From the NCBI GenBank assembly GCA_030272155.1, contig CP126201.1, positions 2,640,501 through 2,704,500 on the forward strand: 64,000 nt of DNA, given 5' to 3'. The DNA is from Tetradesmus obliquus. Taxonomy: Eukaryota > Chlorophyta > Chlorophyceae > Sphaeropleales > Scenedesmaceae. Positions 55,189-64,000 of the stretch are shown here, one piece after another; positions within the stretch are counted from its first letter, which is position 1, and each line of letters starts with the position of its first letter. Below the pieces are notes generated by a model. The model had not been told where the DNA came from, did not search any database, and was given only the letters and a program-made list of their open reading frames with translations. The translations under genes and the position numbers were made by a program.

Positions 55189-58118
55189 CACTTTCATGTC
55201 AGCCGAGCTGGGCAACGAGGTGGGCAGCAGCACTGCGGTAGGCCTGACTGTTAGGTGCTGACAGCAGCAGCACATAAGCACAGCAGCAACAGTGGCAGCA
55301 GCAGCAGCAGTGCGGCAGACGCGCCCGCATCCACATCCGCAGTTGCAGGAGCAGCCTCAGCTGCAGCGCCCGACACAGCAGCCATAACAGCAGCAACAGC
55401 AGCAGCATCACATCACTTGTGGCAGCGGCTGCTGGGCAGTTGGTGGCCCGCACGTCTTGTTGCCAGCCTTGTGCACACTGCACATCATATATGACTTGCT
55501 TCCTGTCCTGTCCCCCCAACCTGACATGCACAATGCATTTGAAACTGAAACATCTGCAGCCCAACTTCTACGAGGGCATCTACGGCAAGAGCAGCAAGGA
55601 TTACATCGCCTGCTGCTTCGTGAACGACTGGGAGCGCTTCGTCAAGGCGCTGTCCTGCAAGAACCCAGCGCAGTTCTCCACATGCACGCCCGGCCAGTTT
55701 GCAGGTGCGCAGGCACACAAGCAGCAAATGTGAAATTATGTCCGCTGCGGATGGTGCGAGGCAGCCAGCTTTCGCCGGTTGATTAGTTGTGAAGTGGCTC
55801 AAGTCCAGACACCGTGCTGCTCTGCAAGCGACAGCACCGCTGCGGCAGCAGTCAGCAGCAGCAGCAGCAGCTGCAGCACTGCATTGCCACTTGCTTTGTA
55901 CTTCAGCAGAGTGGCATAATTGGATCACCTGCTTGCTGCATTGCTGCCCGCTGCAGGTCCCGTGTGGGGTCACGTCAACATGTTCCCTCGCACCATGGAG
56001 TGGTTCCTCAAGTGAGCAGCTGCGCTGGCGTTTGGCACTGCACCTGTACTGCCTGTTGCTTTTGGTTGTTGAATGCTGTGCTGTGTACACATGCGTGCTC
56101 AGCAATCCCTGCGGAAACCTAGCTATTATGATGTGAATCACAGCACAGCACAACACCAGCCTTGCGGCACTGCGGGCTCATCACATCTGCTTGCGTCACT
56201 GCACCATTGCAGGGTGAACCACCCCTATATGAACCTGGTGACTGTGCACTGGTACAAGGCACATCTTCCTGAACTTGTGGCAGCACTGCGACTGACACTG
56301 CGAACATGCCTGCTTGCCTCTTCTGCACCTTGCAGGGTGAACTATCCCTACATGAACCTGGTGACCGTGCACTGCTCTTCTCAACGCCTCTTGCCAATGC
56401 TGCGTCTCCTTCACTTTGTGCTGCAGGGTGAACTACCCCTACTTGAACCTGGTGACGGTTCACTGGTACAAGGCGCGTACTCACCCAAGTTAAGGCAGCG
56501 TCCGACTGACACTGTGATTGTGCCTGCTTGCCTGTGCTGCGTCTCTCACAACCCCTCAGGGTTAACTACCCCTACATGAACCTGGTGACGGTGCACTGGT
56601 ACAAGGCACATCTTCCTGAACTTGTGGCAGCACTGCGACTGACACTGCGAACATGCCTGCTTGCCTCTGCTGCGCTTGGCACGGTGAACTACCCGTACAT
56701 GAACCTGGTGACTGTGCACTGGTACAAGGCACATCTTCCGAACTTGTGGCAGTACTGCGATTGACACCGTAAACATGCCTGCTTGCTTCTGCTACACCTG
56801 GCAGGGTGAACTACCCTTACATGAACCTGGTGACGGTGCACTGGTACAAGGCGCGGCGCGAGGACCAGAACACGGTGCAGTCCCTGCTGGCGGAGGGCCC
56901 GGTGCGCACTGAGATGGCCAACCTGCGCAAGCTTGTTGAGATCAGCAGGCGGTGAGTTGCGGTTGATTGTTACTGCTGGTGTCAGGGGATGGTGCAATGG
57001 GTTAGCCAGGTGCAGCGGGTCGCACTGAGATGGCCAACCTGCGCAAGCTTGTTGAGATCAGCAGGCGGTGAGTTGTTCAGCGAGGCTGCGGGATGTCATT
57101 TCACGTTGTTGTTTGGGTGTGGTGTTCATGAATGTGGCCCACATGCCAGCACTGGAAGCGCTCTGTGTGTCTTCTGGCAAGGCTGCAAGCACATCTGGCA
57201 GTGTTGCTGTCACTCCATGGTCCACTGCTTTGTTAAATGTGGCGGCCGGCAACCTTGCTTCACTGCAGGAAGGTTGCATTGGTGAGCTGCATTACACGCT
57301 GCCCGCACCCTGCTGTCGCTTGCGCCCTCGCTGCCTTGCTTGTGCTTACAATGCATGTGTTGCCGCCCTCACGCTGCAGGTATGGCAAGGACCTGCGAGT
57401 GGCAGAGATGAACACCATCAGCAACAGCGGCCGCGAAGGCCTCAGCGACAGCCTGGCAGCAGCACTCTGGACCCTGGATGGAGCCCTAGAGGTTGCCAAC
57501 ACCGGAGCAGTCGGTATCAACCTGCATTGGGGAGACGGCTTGGCCCTGTATGCTGCATTACTGCGGCAGAAGACCGGCGCCGCATACGTCAAGCCTACGT
57601 ATTATGCATACCTCCTGCTGCAGATGGCGCTGGGATCGGGTGCGCAGCTGGTAAAGCTTGATTTGCAGGCGCTGCCGGGAGCCAAGCTAAAAGTGTGGCC
57701 GCTGCTTGATACAAAGAGCGGCGCAATGCGCATTGTGCTGATCAACAAGCACGCTACAGCAGCCGCCGGCATGTCTGTTCGGCTGCCAGATGACGGCTAC
57801 GCAGATGGGAAGCTGCTGCGGCTGCTGGGCAAGCGGGGGTTGGAAGATGAGTGGGGTGTTAGTTTGGGAAATATGACATATAACCTTGGCGGCCAGGTGT
57901 TTGGTGATCCTGCTGGAGAGATCATTGCTAGGGAGGAGGCAGCTGCAGCTGCGGGGCCTGCGGCTGGTGCGAATGCAGGGGCAGTGGTGACGGAGGCCGG
58001 CAGCAGCAGCAGCAGCGGGGCAGCAGCAGCAGCGGCTGGCAAGCCAGGCGTGAAGTACACGGTGATCATGCCGGCTGGATCTGCTGCGTTGCTGGTGATC
58101 CCTAAGCAGCCCAAGTGA
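53609..58118 (+). CDS. Glycoside hydrolase family 79 (heparanase-like)
   Basis: Eight exons in phase give 597 aa: 53609-53666, 53835-53908, 54185-54635, 54960-55084, 55560-55704, 55957-56011, 56805-56951, 57380-58118. The N-terminal HAAWIVLLGLSAYAVALANA is a plausible signal peptide, so the enzyme is likely secreted or vacuolar. GH79 signatures: KTFLGISHEW at the first barrel strand, GGPLVVRIGGGSTDQ, the acid/base Glu in FELGNE, continuing across the intron as PNFYEG, and the nucleophile Glu expected in RVAEMNTIS. The C-terminal beta-sandwich (VWPLLDTKSGAMRIVLINKH) follows. Members cleave heparan sulfate or plant glucuronides; the algal substrate is unknown. An Ala/Gly/Ser insert (57935-58045) splits the last beta region. 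The last part of the gene is duplicated downstream. Confidence 0.87.
55127..55235 (+). repeat. (CAG)n tract followed by an echo of GH79 exon 4
   Basis: A ~20-unit CAG run (55127-55188), then 55196-55235 repeating the end of exon 54960-55084 (MSAELGNE) with the same GTGGGC donor. Confidence 0.85.
56213..56735 (+). repeat. Five upstream echoes of GH79 exon 7
   Basis: Copies start near 56214, 56335, 56427, 56561 and 56684, and the real exon at 56805. Each begins with G-GTGAACTACCC (or CACCCC) and encodes VNYPYMNLVTVHWYKA, after a pyrimidine tract and, in most, an AG (GCAG/TCAG; the fifth reads GGCACG). Between copies the intron also repeats (GACACTGCGAACATGCCTGC). None has the exon's 3' end or donor. 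Confidence 0.9.
57018..57069 (+). repeat. Downstream echo of GH79 exon 7
   Basis: Near-identical copy of the exon's last codons (RTEMANLRKLVEISRR) with the same GTGAGT donor. Confidence 0.9.
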
Positions 58119-58182
58119 GGCGCTGCAGTTGCTGGGTGGACTCGGCCATGCTGCCTTTTGCCTAGCAGCTGCAGCAGCAGCT

Positions 58183-58356
58183 GCAGCAGCAGCAGGGCCT
58201 GCGGCTGGTGCGAATACAGGCGCAGTGGTGACGGAGGCCGGCAGCAGCAGCAGCGGGGCAGCAGCAGCAGCAGCTGGCAAGCTGGGTGTGAAGTACACGG
58301 TGATCATGCCGGCTGGCTCAGCTGTGCTGCTGGTGATCCCTAAGCAGCCCAAGTGA
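58183..58356 (+). repeat. Duplicate of the GH79 C-terminal coding end
   Basis: Copy of 57945-58118 with about 85-90% identity by eye, open and ending in the same IPKQPK plus TGA. A third faint trace follows at about 58357-58410 (CTTGG, CTCGTGCTGCCTTCTGCCT). It is outside the main frame because of the stop at 58116-58118. Confidence 0.85.
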
Positions 58357-60933
58357 CGCTTGAAGCTTGGCTGACTCGTGCTGCCTTCTGCCTGGCAGCT
58401 GCAGCAGCAGAAGCAGTAGTGATGCTGTTGACTGACAAGCCATGTGTTGGGCCGAGCGAGTAGCATTCACTTGCGTTCGCAGTGCTTGTGGTGTTGCTGC
58501 AGGCCCTTGCCAATCCCCATGCAGCAGCAGCGGTGAAAATGGGTTGAACCTGTGTGTCAGGGTGTGTGGGCCACGCAGGTGTTGTGTCAGCTTGACTGTG
58601 GGCGTTGGTTGTGGTGTTTTGTTGTTGCTGCTGCTGCTGTCATACTGACTGCACACTACCTATGGGCAACACGCTGTCAGCAATGCGGGTGCAGCGCTGC
58701 AGAGTGGGGCTTTGAGTTAGCAGGCAGGCACAACACATCCACTGCAGCAATGCTTTCTGCTGTGATCCAGCCGCTTGTTACTGCAGACTGTGACCTAGTT
58801 GGAATATTTTAGGTTGTTGGTTGGGCAATAACAGTGTTGAGAGCACCATGACCCTTGTGGTGCGTTGATGTGTGTATATGTGTGCATTAGTCAAAGGTGC
58901 ATCGAAGCACCTGCATCAGCTTGCCATCCCTTGTATGTACTGTGTTAACACTGGGATTTGATGCGCTGCATGGATGCGGTTTGCTTGGGGTGCAAGTGCG
59001 GTGCTTGGATGGCAGCAGCGGCGCAGTGGTAGGGCTTCAGGCTCAGATGCCGCCGGCCCCTGCTGTACTGACCACCAAACACAAGTCAGAAACAGCCAAC
59101 TCACTGGCACCAAACCAGCATGCATGTGCTGTTACTGCTTATTACAGGTATTACACAGGCCAAGTGTGTGGGTGTGTCTCTGTGGGCACTTTCCTTAGCA
59201 AAGTTTGCTGAGGTGCATGCCTTGTGTGGCTTTACACAAAAGCTGCGGTGGGCACACCAGAGGGCAAACAGCTGCAGTGGCGCAGCTGTGTGTATGCCTT
59301 ATGAGTGTGCGCGTGTGTTTTGTGTGGGGTTGTGGTTTCTGACTATGAGTTTGGCAGGTGGTATGTAGCATATTGTGTTGTGCGTGCTCTGCCAGTAAGG
59401 ACACGTTGCAACCCAGATCACCAGCGTGCTTAGCATGTCTAGTTATATATATGAGTTGCAGTGACATAGGCTACTCAAATTGTGGTGGTTTGGCTGAGGC
59501 TGCACACATACTGTGAGCACTGCTAATAGCGGTGCATCATCCCTGCGTGTGCGGCTTGCGTGTGCTGGCATTGCATGCACAGCGCTGAACAGTAGCAGCT
59601 TGCCTGTGCTGGCTGCACCTGCATCAGCGTATGTGTTGAAGAGCAGGCTGAGTTTCAGCACCCATTGGTGCACCAGCTGCCTGCCTGCCACACAGGCCTG
59701 GGTATATGCTAGGTTCCTTGGATTGTTGTTGTGTTATTACAACGTGATGCTCGGTTTCACAGCTGTGAAGCACTGCAGTTGCTTAGCGTGATCAGGGTTG
59801 TGCATGTACCGTAGTGCAGACAGTACGGTATCTGAAGTGCACACAGCTGTGCACAGATTATTGCCAGGGTTGCTATGAAGTACGACATGCTGTAGAGCAT
59901 GCAGTTGCAAGGTTGTAGTTGCCAGGGCATACTTTAATGTGCAGTGTTGGCTGCAAATGCCACACCATGGCTGCCACCGTTTTAAATCTAGTTTGTGTAT
60001 AGCTAGCTAGCGAAGCAGCATTGTTTGCCAGGCCAACGTACGTCAGGTGCATGCTAAGCTGAGCAGAAGCACAGCCACAACTGCCGCAGAGGCAGTTTGT
60101 TGCCGGAGTTAGGTTTGGTGCTGATGCATGAGCAGCGCATTCGCATTTGGAGCTGACACATCTTTGCAAATTGGCTTGCGACATGTGTGTCGGCAGGGCT
60201 GCGCGGTGTGACAGCGGCACTGTTGTGTAAACACCAACACCGTGTGACAGGCAATTGAAGGCCCTGCAAAAGTCTGCATTCAGACCAACAGTGGTGCGGC
60301 AACACACGAGCTGCTGCACCACATGACTGTTGTGACTGCCAGTCACCCAGTGGGATCTGCAGGTGCTGTTAGGGTTTGTTGCCGTACATGTGTCAGCTAG
60401 ACACGCACGCTGCAGTACTGCAAGGACGAGAACAGGGAGTATCAGCGAGCTTCATGGTATGGGCAGCAACTGCCGTGCATGCACCATCGCAGGTGGCAGC
60501 GACAGCAGTGACTTTTCGTGGTGCTGCAACAGCCAGCCTCAGGCTGCAGCTACAGCAGGTTGCTAACACTGTCCGTGGTGTGGTCTGCTACTCACTTCCA
60601 CTTCTGCTTGTTAACTTTAATAAATTTCTTGATTTTGTGTGTTTAAACCCGTTCCCCAATCCCTTTCCGAAGCGATGCGACAATCGCGTTCCCACACTTG
60701 CCACCTTCTGTCAGCATCCTGACAACTGACAGGCGACCTGAACTCTGTGCATCTCGCTGCTCAGTACATATACGGTTGATAGAGAGCATACGCATTACCC
60801 CTACAGCTTGCCATCGTTGTGAAGCCGCTTTAGGCGCCTTTTTTGGCTGCGCGCTTTTCGTCAGAAACACTGCTCGCCAACTTGACCGCGAATTTATTGA
60901 AAATAAAATACAATACTAAGCTACAAAACAAAC
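58357..60933. other. Intergenic region after GH79
   Basis: 2.6 kb with no exon I can support. ORFs at 58897-59211 and 60376-60729 have no recognisable motif. The base texture becomes AT-richer just before 60934. Confidence 0.4.
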
Positions 60934-61876
60934 ATGAGGCCCTTTGCCACTATCATTCTGGTTGTTCTTGGCCTGACTGCAGTGCATGCCCGTGACTTCC
61001 AGCAGACCACGCCAGCATCACAAATCACGCCAAAGAAAGGAACTATATCAATCGTAGGCCGACCACGGGATCCGCTCATCGATCAGCAGCTGGCTGGCCT
61101 TACTGCTGCAGCATTGACACCAGAGCCGATGACAGCAGTCAGCAGCATCAATGCCTTGGCGCCAGCAGCTGCCGCTGTTCCTGCAGCAACAGCCACCATC
61201 AAGCGCATCTTCTTCAAGAACAACTGCACCTGCAGGAGCACCAAGGCCTACCCTGTCATCGCCATATCATACAAGCCCGTTGCTGCTGCTGACTTCTTGA
61301 CTGTTGGGTGAGTGTTGCGGTGTGCTGCGGACGGCATGCGACCCCTGGCGCATACATCAGGACTGCACGGCTGCATGCACACATCCGCCTCTTCAATTAT
61401 CTCGCCCAAACACCATCCGGTTAAGTTGTGCTTCCAGGTAGTTTTTTGTCTGTTCAAGCACGCCAAGCAATAGGCAGCAACAGGCTCAGGCGGTTCAAAC
61501 CCAGGATGCTTGAACCTAGGATTGTCACCAGCCACTGAGCATGCAGCAGCAGCATGCAGCCTTCACTGCACAGTCTGCTGTAGCTACCCATCCAGTGTAA
61601 GTTTCTCAAAATGCCTCACCCTGTGTTCTGCTGCACTGCTGCGATCGCAGCTACTGGTCCCTGCAAGGCTGCAAGGACAGGTACCTCATCGCCACCACAC
61701 ATGCCACAATTGGGCTCTGGGGCAGGATGGAAGGCGGCACAACAACATGGGAGGGTGACGTGCCGCTGCGTGTGTATGTGCCTGCTGAAGACAAGTGCGA
61801 TGCGCGCAAGAGCTTTGTGGGATATGACATGCCTCAAGACTGGAACGACTACACTGTGGTGCTGAACTGCAACTAG
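60934..61876 (+). CDS. Small secreted cysteine-containing protein (possibly DUF1036-like)
   Basis: Exons 60934-61308 and 61651-61876 join in phase, giving 199 aa plus stop. MRPFATIILVVLGLTAVHA is a clear signal peptide with an A-x-A-type site. The mature part has an Ala/Pro linker, then FFKNNCTCRSTKAYPVIAIS, YKPVAAADFLTVGYWSLQGC and KDRYLIATTHATIGLWGRME, ending in a Cys-containing VVLNCN. The pattern of a Cys-rich strand, AISYKP, then GYWSLQGC recalls DUF1036-type domains (CN.t...v.vAigy...gWW.l..G.C); this is a weak suggestion. An extracellular or wall role is inference. The gene starts in an AT-rich context (AATAAAATACAATAC). Confidence 0.75.
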
Positions 61877-61894
61877 CATGTTTTTTTGTTGTTT

Positions 61895-61921
61895 GGCCAG
61901 CGCTGGCTGGCCAGCGCTGGC
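61895..61921. terminator. Palindromic 3'-end element
   Basis: Two adjacent copies of the perfect palindrome GCCAGCGCTGGC, 19 bp after the stop codon and preceded by a T run (61881-61887). It could form a 3' UTR hairpin; a role in 3'-end formation is a guess. Confidence 0.4.
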
Positions 61922-62880
61922 TAGTGAAAGGCAATGGTGTGATTCGGAATCATGCAGCTGTTTTGCAAAGCCTGTGTGATAGAAGATACATGTGGCGGAG
62001 TGACGCTGAGGTCGGTGTTGGTTGCATGCAGAAACGGCATAACGCGGTGTCAAGCACGTTGCACTTGCACATGAAGAGGCACATGCTGCACTGTTCTGAG
62101 GCCAGCACCTTGCAAATGCCATGTAGGGACAATAGGGCAACAAATGGTTTTTAATGGCCTGGTGGTGAATGCACAGCACAGCTGCAACATGCTGTTGAAA
62201 TGCACTGCCTTGTGCGGCACCAGCGGTTGGGTTGCAGCTGGGCCGGCAGCTTCTGCTATGTCACGTGATCTGCTTGCTAGCAACCACCATGCAGATCCTA
62301 CATTTGATTCGTGTGGCTTTTGCTACGATGTTTGTTAGTGTCATGGTGCTATGTTTGGATTTTGTTAAGCAAGCTCTACATACATCGCCTGCTATCATAC
62401 TATGAAGCTATGATAGCATGCATGATGCAACTGATGTGGCATATCAGTGCCAGCCTTTTGTTATGAAGTGCATGGCCATCCCTGGTCAAGGGGTTTAAGT
62501 TCTCACAAGCAGTTCCAGGTCACGGTTGCACTGATATTATTTGAGTGCTTGTGGCACTCATAGTTGTCGCCGCAGCTGTCAGGGCCTTGGCTGAACCACC
62601 AGGGTTTCGCTGTAACGTGTCGTGTTTCTGTCCACTGGACAGTGTCCAGTGCTCTACTTGCATGGCTTGCAAGAGGGAGCAGCATCTCTGTTCTGCGAAT
62701 GGTCAACTGGCAGCCTGCACCAGCATTTGACAGCGCATGCTGTGGAGTAGCCTGTTCCACCTCACCAACGTGCTGAGCTGGACTCACCAACCTCTGCACC
62801 GACCTCTGCTTTCATCTCCACAGAGCTACTGAACCATTTCGTTCAATTTAATTAGCCTAATAGCTATCACATCAACGCAG
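61922..62880. other. Intergenic region before the M48 gene
   Basis: Contains an 8-bp hairpin (GCTATCAT 62391-62398 / ATGATAGC 62410-62417) and a cysteine-rich open stretch at 62545-62730. Confidence 0.35.
62545..62730 (+). CDS. Possible small Cys-rich secreted peptide or exon
   Basis: Open frame reading LVALIVVAAAVRALAEPPGF, then RCNVSCFCPLDSVQCSTCMA, with eight Cys in ~40 residues after a signal-peptide-like hydrophobic run. It begins with GTG, not ATG, so a first exon or another start would be needed. It may be chance. Confidence 0.25.
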   Translation: MLVALIVVAAAVRALAEPPGFRCNVSCFCPLDSVQCSTCMACKREQHLCSANGQLAACTSI

Positions 62881-64000
62881 ATGCAGCGAATGTCTGGGCT
62901 GTTGAGGCCTGTGGACAGGACAGGCTTGCGACGAGCTGGTCATGCCGCGCGAGGCTTGCAGTCGCAACATCACATGCGTTCAGCTCTGCCACGATACAAC
63001 AGCGCAAGTCACGGGCGGCAGAGCTTGCTGCAGTGCCCGCATGCAGTGCAGCCCAGCCAGTCTCTGCACAGCACTGCTGGGAACGGCAAGGAGCAGCGGA
63101 TCAAGCGCTATGCAGGCCTTACTGCGGATGATTTCAGGTGCAGAAACGTGTTGGGAGTTGACTGGGCTCCTCCTAGCCAAGCACTGTACCACGCAACTGC
63201 AGTTGTTCCGTACCTTTCATCTTGCTGTGCTTCTGCTACTGCTGCTTTTGCCGTTTGCTTGCGTGCTTGCTTGCTGGTGTGCTTGATGTTGCGGTGCTGC
63301 TGCTGATGTTCCTGCAGGCATCCTCTAGACCAGCATAACACCAGCCTCATACAGGCGCTGCCTGGCATGGACTTTGTGGCAAAGACTCTCATGGGTGAGG
63401 GCAGCAGCAGAGAGCCAGTGCAGCTGCGGCGGCAGCAGCAGGGGCAGGATCACCATGAACCAGCTTTGGAGCCATTTTCAAGTTGAACGCCAGCAGGGTG
63501 ACAGCAGCCGATCCAGCCCGCTTGGCGCATGGCAGCTCACAGCAGCATCAGCATGTGGCGCGGCAAGGCGCCATCGTGCGTCTATGCTTGCAGCGGCTCT
63601 TGCACCAGACAACCATGCTCCGCCTTCACATGCCGCTTTGCCCTGAAGCAACTCCCACGCATACCTTCAAACAATCAACCAGCAGCCGGCTGTGGTGTGT
63701 CTGCGCTGTGGTGCAGGCCCTGTTGCTGAGCAGGTGCTGCTGCTGGAAAACATCGCCACGTCCATCAAGACTGGCCCGGACCAGCTGCCCACAGTGCACA
63801 ACCTGCTGCTGGAAGCTGTGAGTGCACTGCTAGCTGACAGCCAGCTTCTGTGTGCTAGCTATCTACTGCACCAACTATCAAGCTGTTGGAAGTGGCAGTG
63901 GCAGCAGCAGCAGCATCTGCGTACACAGCACAACCTGCTGCTGGAAGCTGTGAGTGCACTGCCGGTTTATACCTATATACTACAACTACTGTAGAGCATT
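62881..64000 (+). CDS. M48-family metallopeptidase, 3' partial
   Basis: Exons 62881-63137, 63318-63394 and 63717-63817 join in phase; the gene runs off the window. The basic, Ser/His/Gln-rich N-terminus up to residue ~75 looks like an organelle transit peptide. Then KRYAGLTADDFRHPLDQHNT, SLIQALPGMDFVAKTLMGPV, EQVLLLENIATSIKTGPDQL and PTVHNLLLEA match the N-terminal part of M48 (Ste24/HtpX-related) peptidases of plants and cyanobacteria (LD...T..L..lPG.......). The HExxH catalytic motif would lie beyond the window, so the call is from the N-terminus only. Confidence 0.6.
63917..63951 (+). repeat. Echo of the M48 exon end
   Basis: CACAGCACAACCTGCTGCTG then GAAGCT with donor GTGAGT repeats the end of exon 63717-63817 (VHNLLLEA), 134 bp downstream. 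Confidence 0.85.

Noticed and set aside
58897..59211. 104-codon ORF after GH79
   Set aside because: No motif, no splice context, and composition like the surrounding flank.
61895..61921. Bacterial-type intrinsic terminator, suggesting transferred DNA
   Set aside because: The gene before it is spliced with typical local donor and acceptor, so the palindrome is at most a 3' UTR hairpin.

Overview
The window reads as nuclear DNA of a green alga, most likely a chlorophycean. The genes are densely split by introns, with strong GTGAG(T/C) donors and (C/T)GCAG acceptors. Long CAG/CTG runs are everywhere. One gene encodes a ciliary axoneme protein (CCDC40) and another looks plastid-targeted. The organism is inferred from gene style and content only; no species can be named.

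Layout. 1-5985 (+): end of a PA14-domain (fibrocystin-like) gene, cut by the window edge and interrupted by a foldback element (3673-4128) with a second partial copy. 7594-9296 (-): BTB/POZ protein. 9671-18167 (+): 13-exon ViaA-like von Willebrand A protein, followed by a tandem array of its last exon to 19304. 19972-26819 (+): 11-exon eIF3 subunit L whose introns hold four candidate box C/D snoRNAs. 28738-33468 (-): large MYND zinc-finger protein. 34752/35157-37624 (-): methylenetetrahydrofolate dehydrogenase/cyclohydrolase (FolD). 37977-43982 (+): 16-exon CCDC40. 44511-45125 (-): one or two small unknown ORFs. 45532-51010 (+): flavin monooxygenase. 52428-53216 (-): RbfA-like ribosome maturation factor. 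53609-58118 (+): glycoside hydrolase family 79 (heparanase-like). 60934-61876 (+): small secreted protein. 62881 to the right end (+): start of an M48-type metallopeptidase. Exon chains given for nine genes were checked for splice phase and close to whole numbers of codons.

The most striking property is not a single gene. Most genes here are surrounded, inside their own introns, by partial direct copies of their own exons ('exon echoes', about 60 in the window). Echoes downstream of an exon keep the exon 3' end plus its GT donor. Echoes upstream keep the AG acceptor plus the exon 5' end. They range from near identical to badly decayed. Most would shift frame or stop translation; at least one (eIF3L, 25928-26017) would be an in-frame 30-codon cassette. 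The ViaA-like gene has five copies of its terminal exon. The second notable system is the four-copy intronic snoRNA-like family in eIF3L, with conserved guide-like segments, variable linkers and changing but still pairing terminal stems.

The genes are housekeeping or unrelated accessory functions (translation initiation, folate C1 metabolism, ribosome maturation, cilia, polysaccharide hydrolysis, redox) and form no pathway together. Several pairs are divergent and share short upstream regions: BTB/ViaA-like, FolD/CCDC40, small ORF/FMO and RbfA/GH79.
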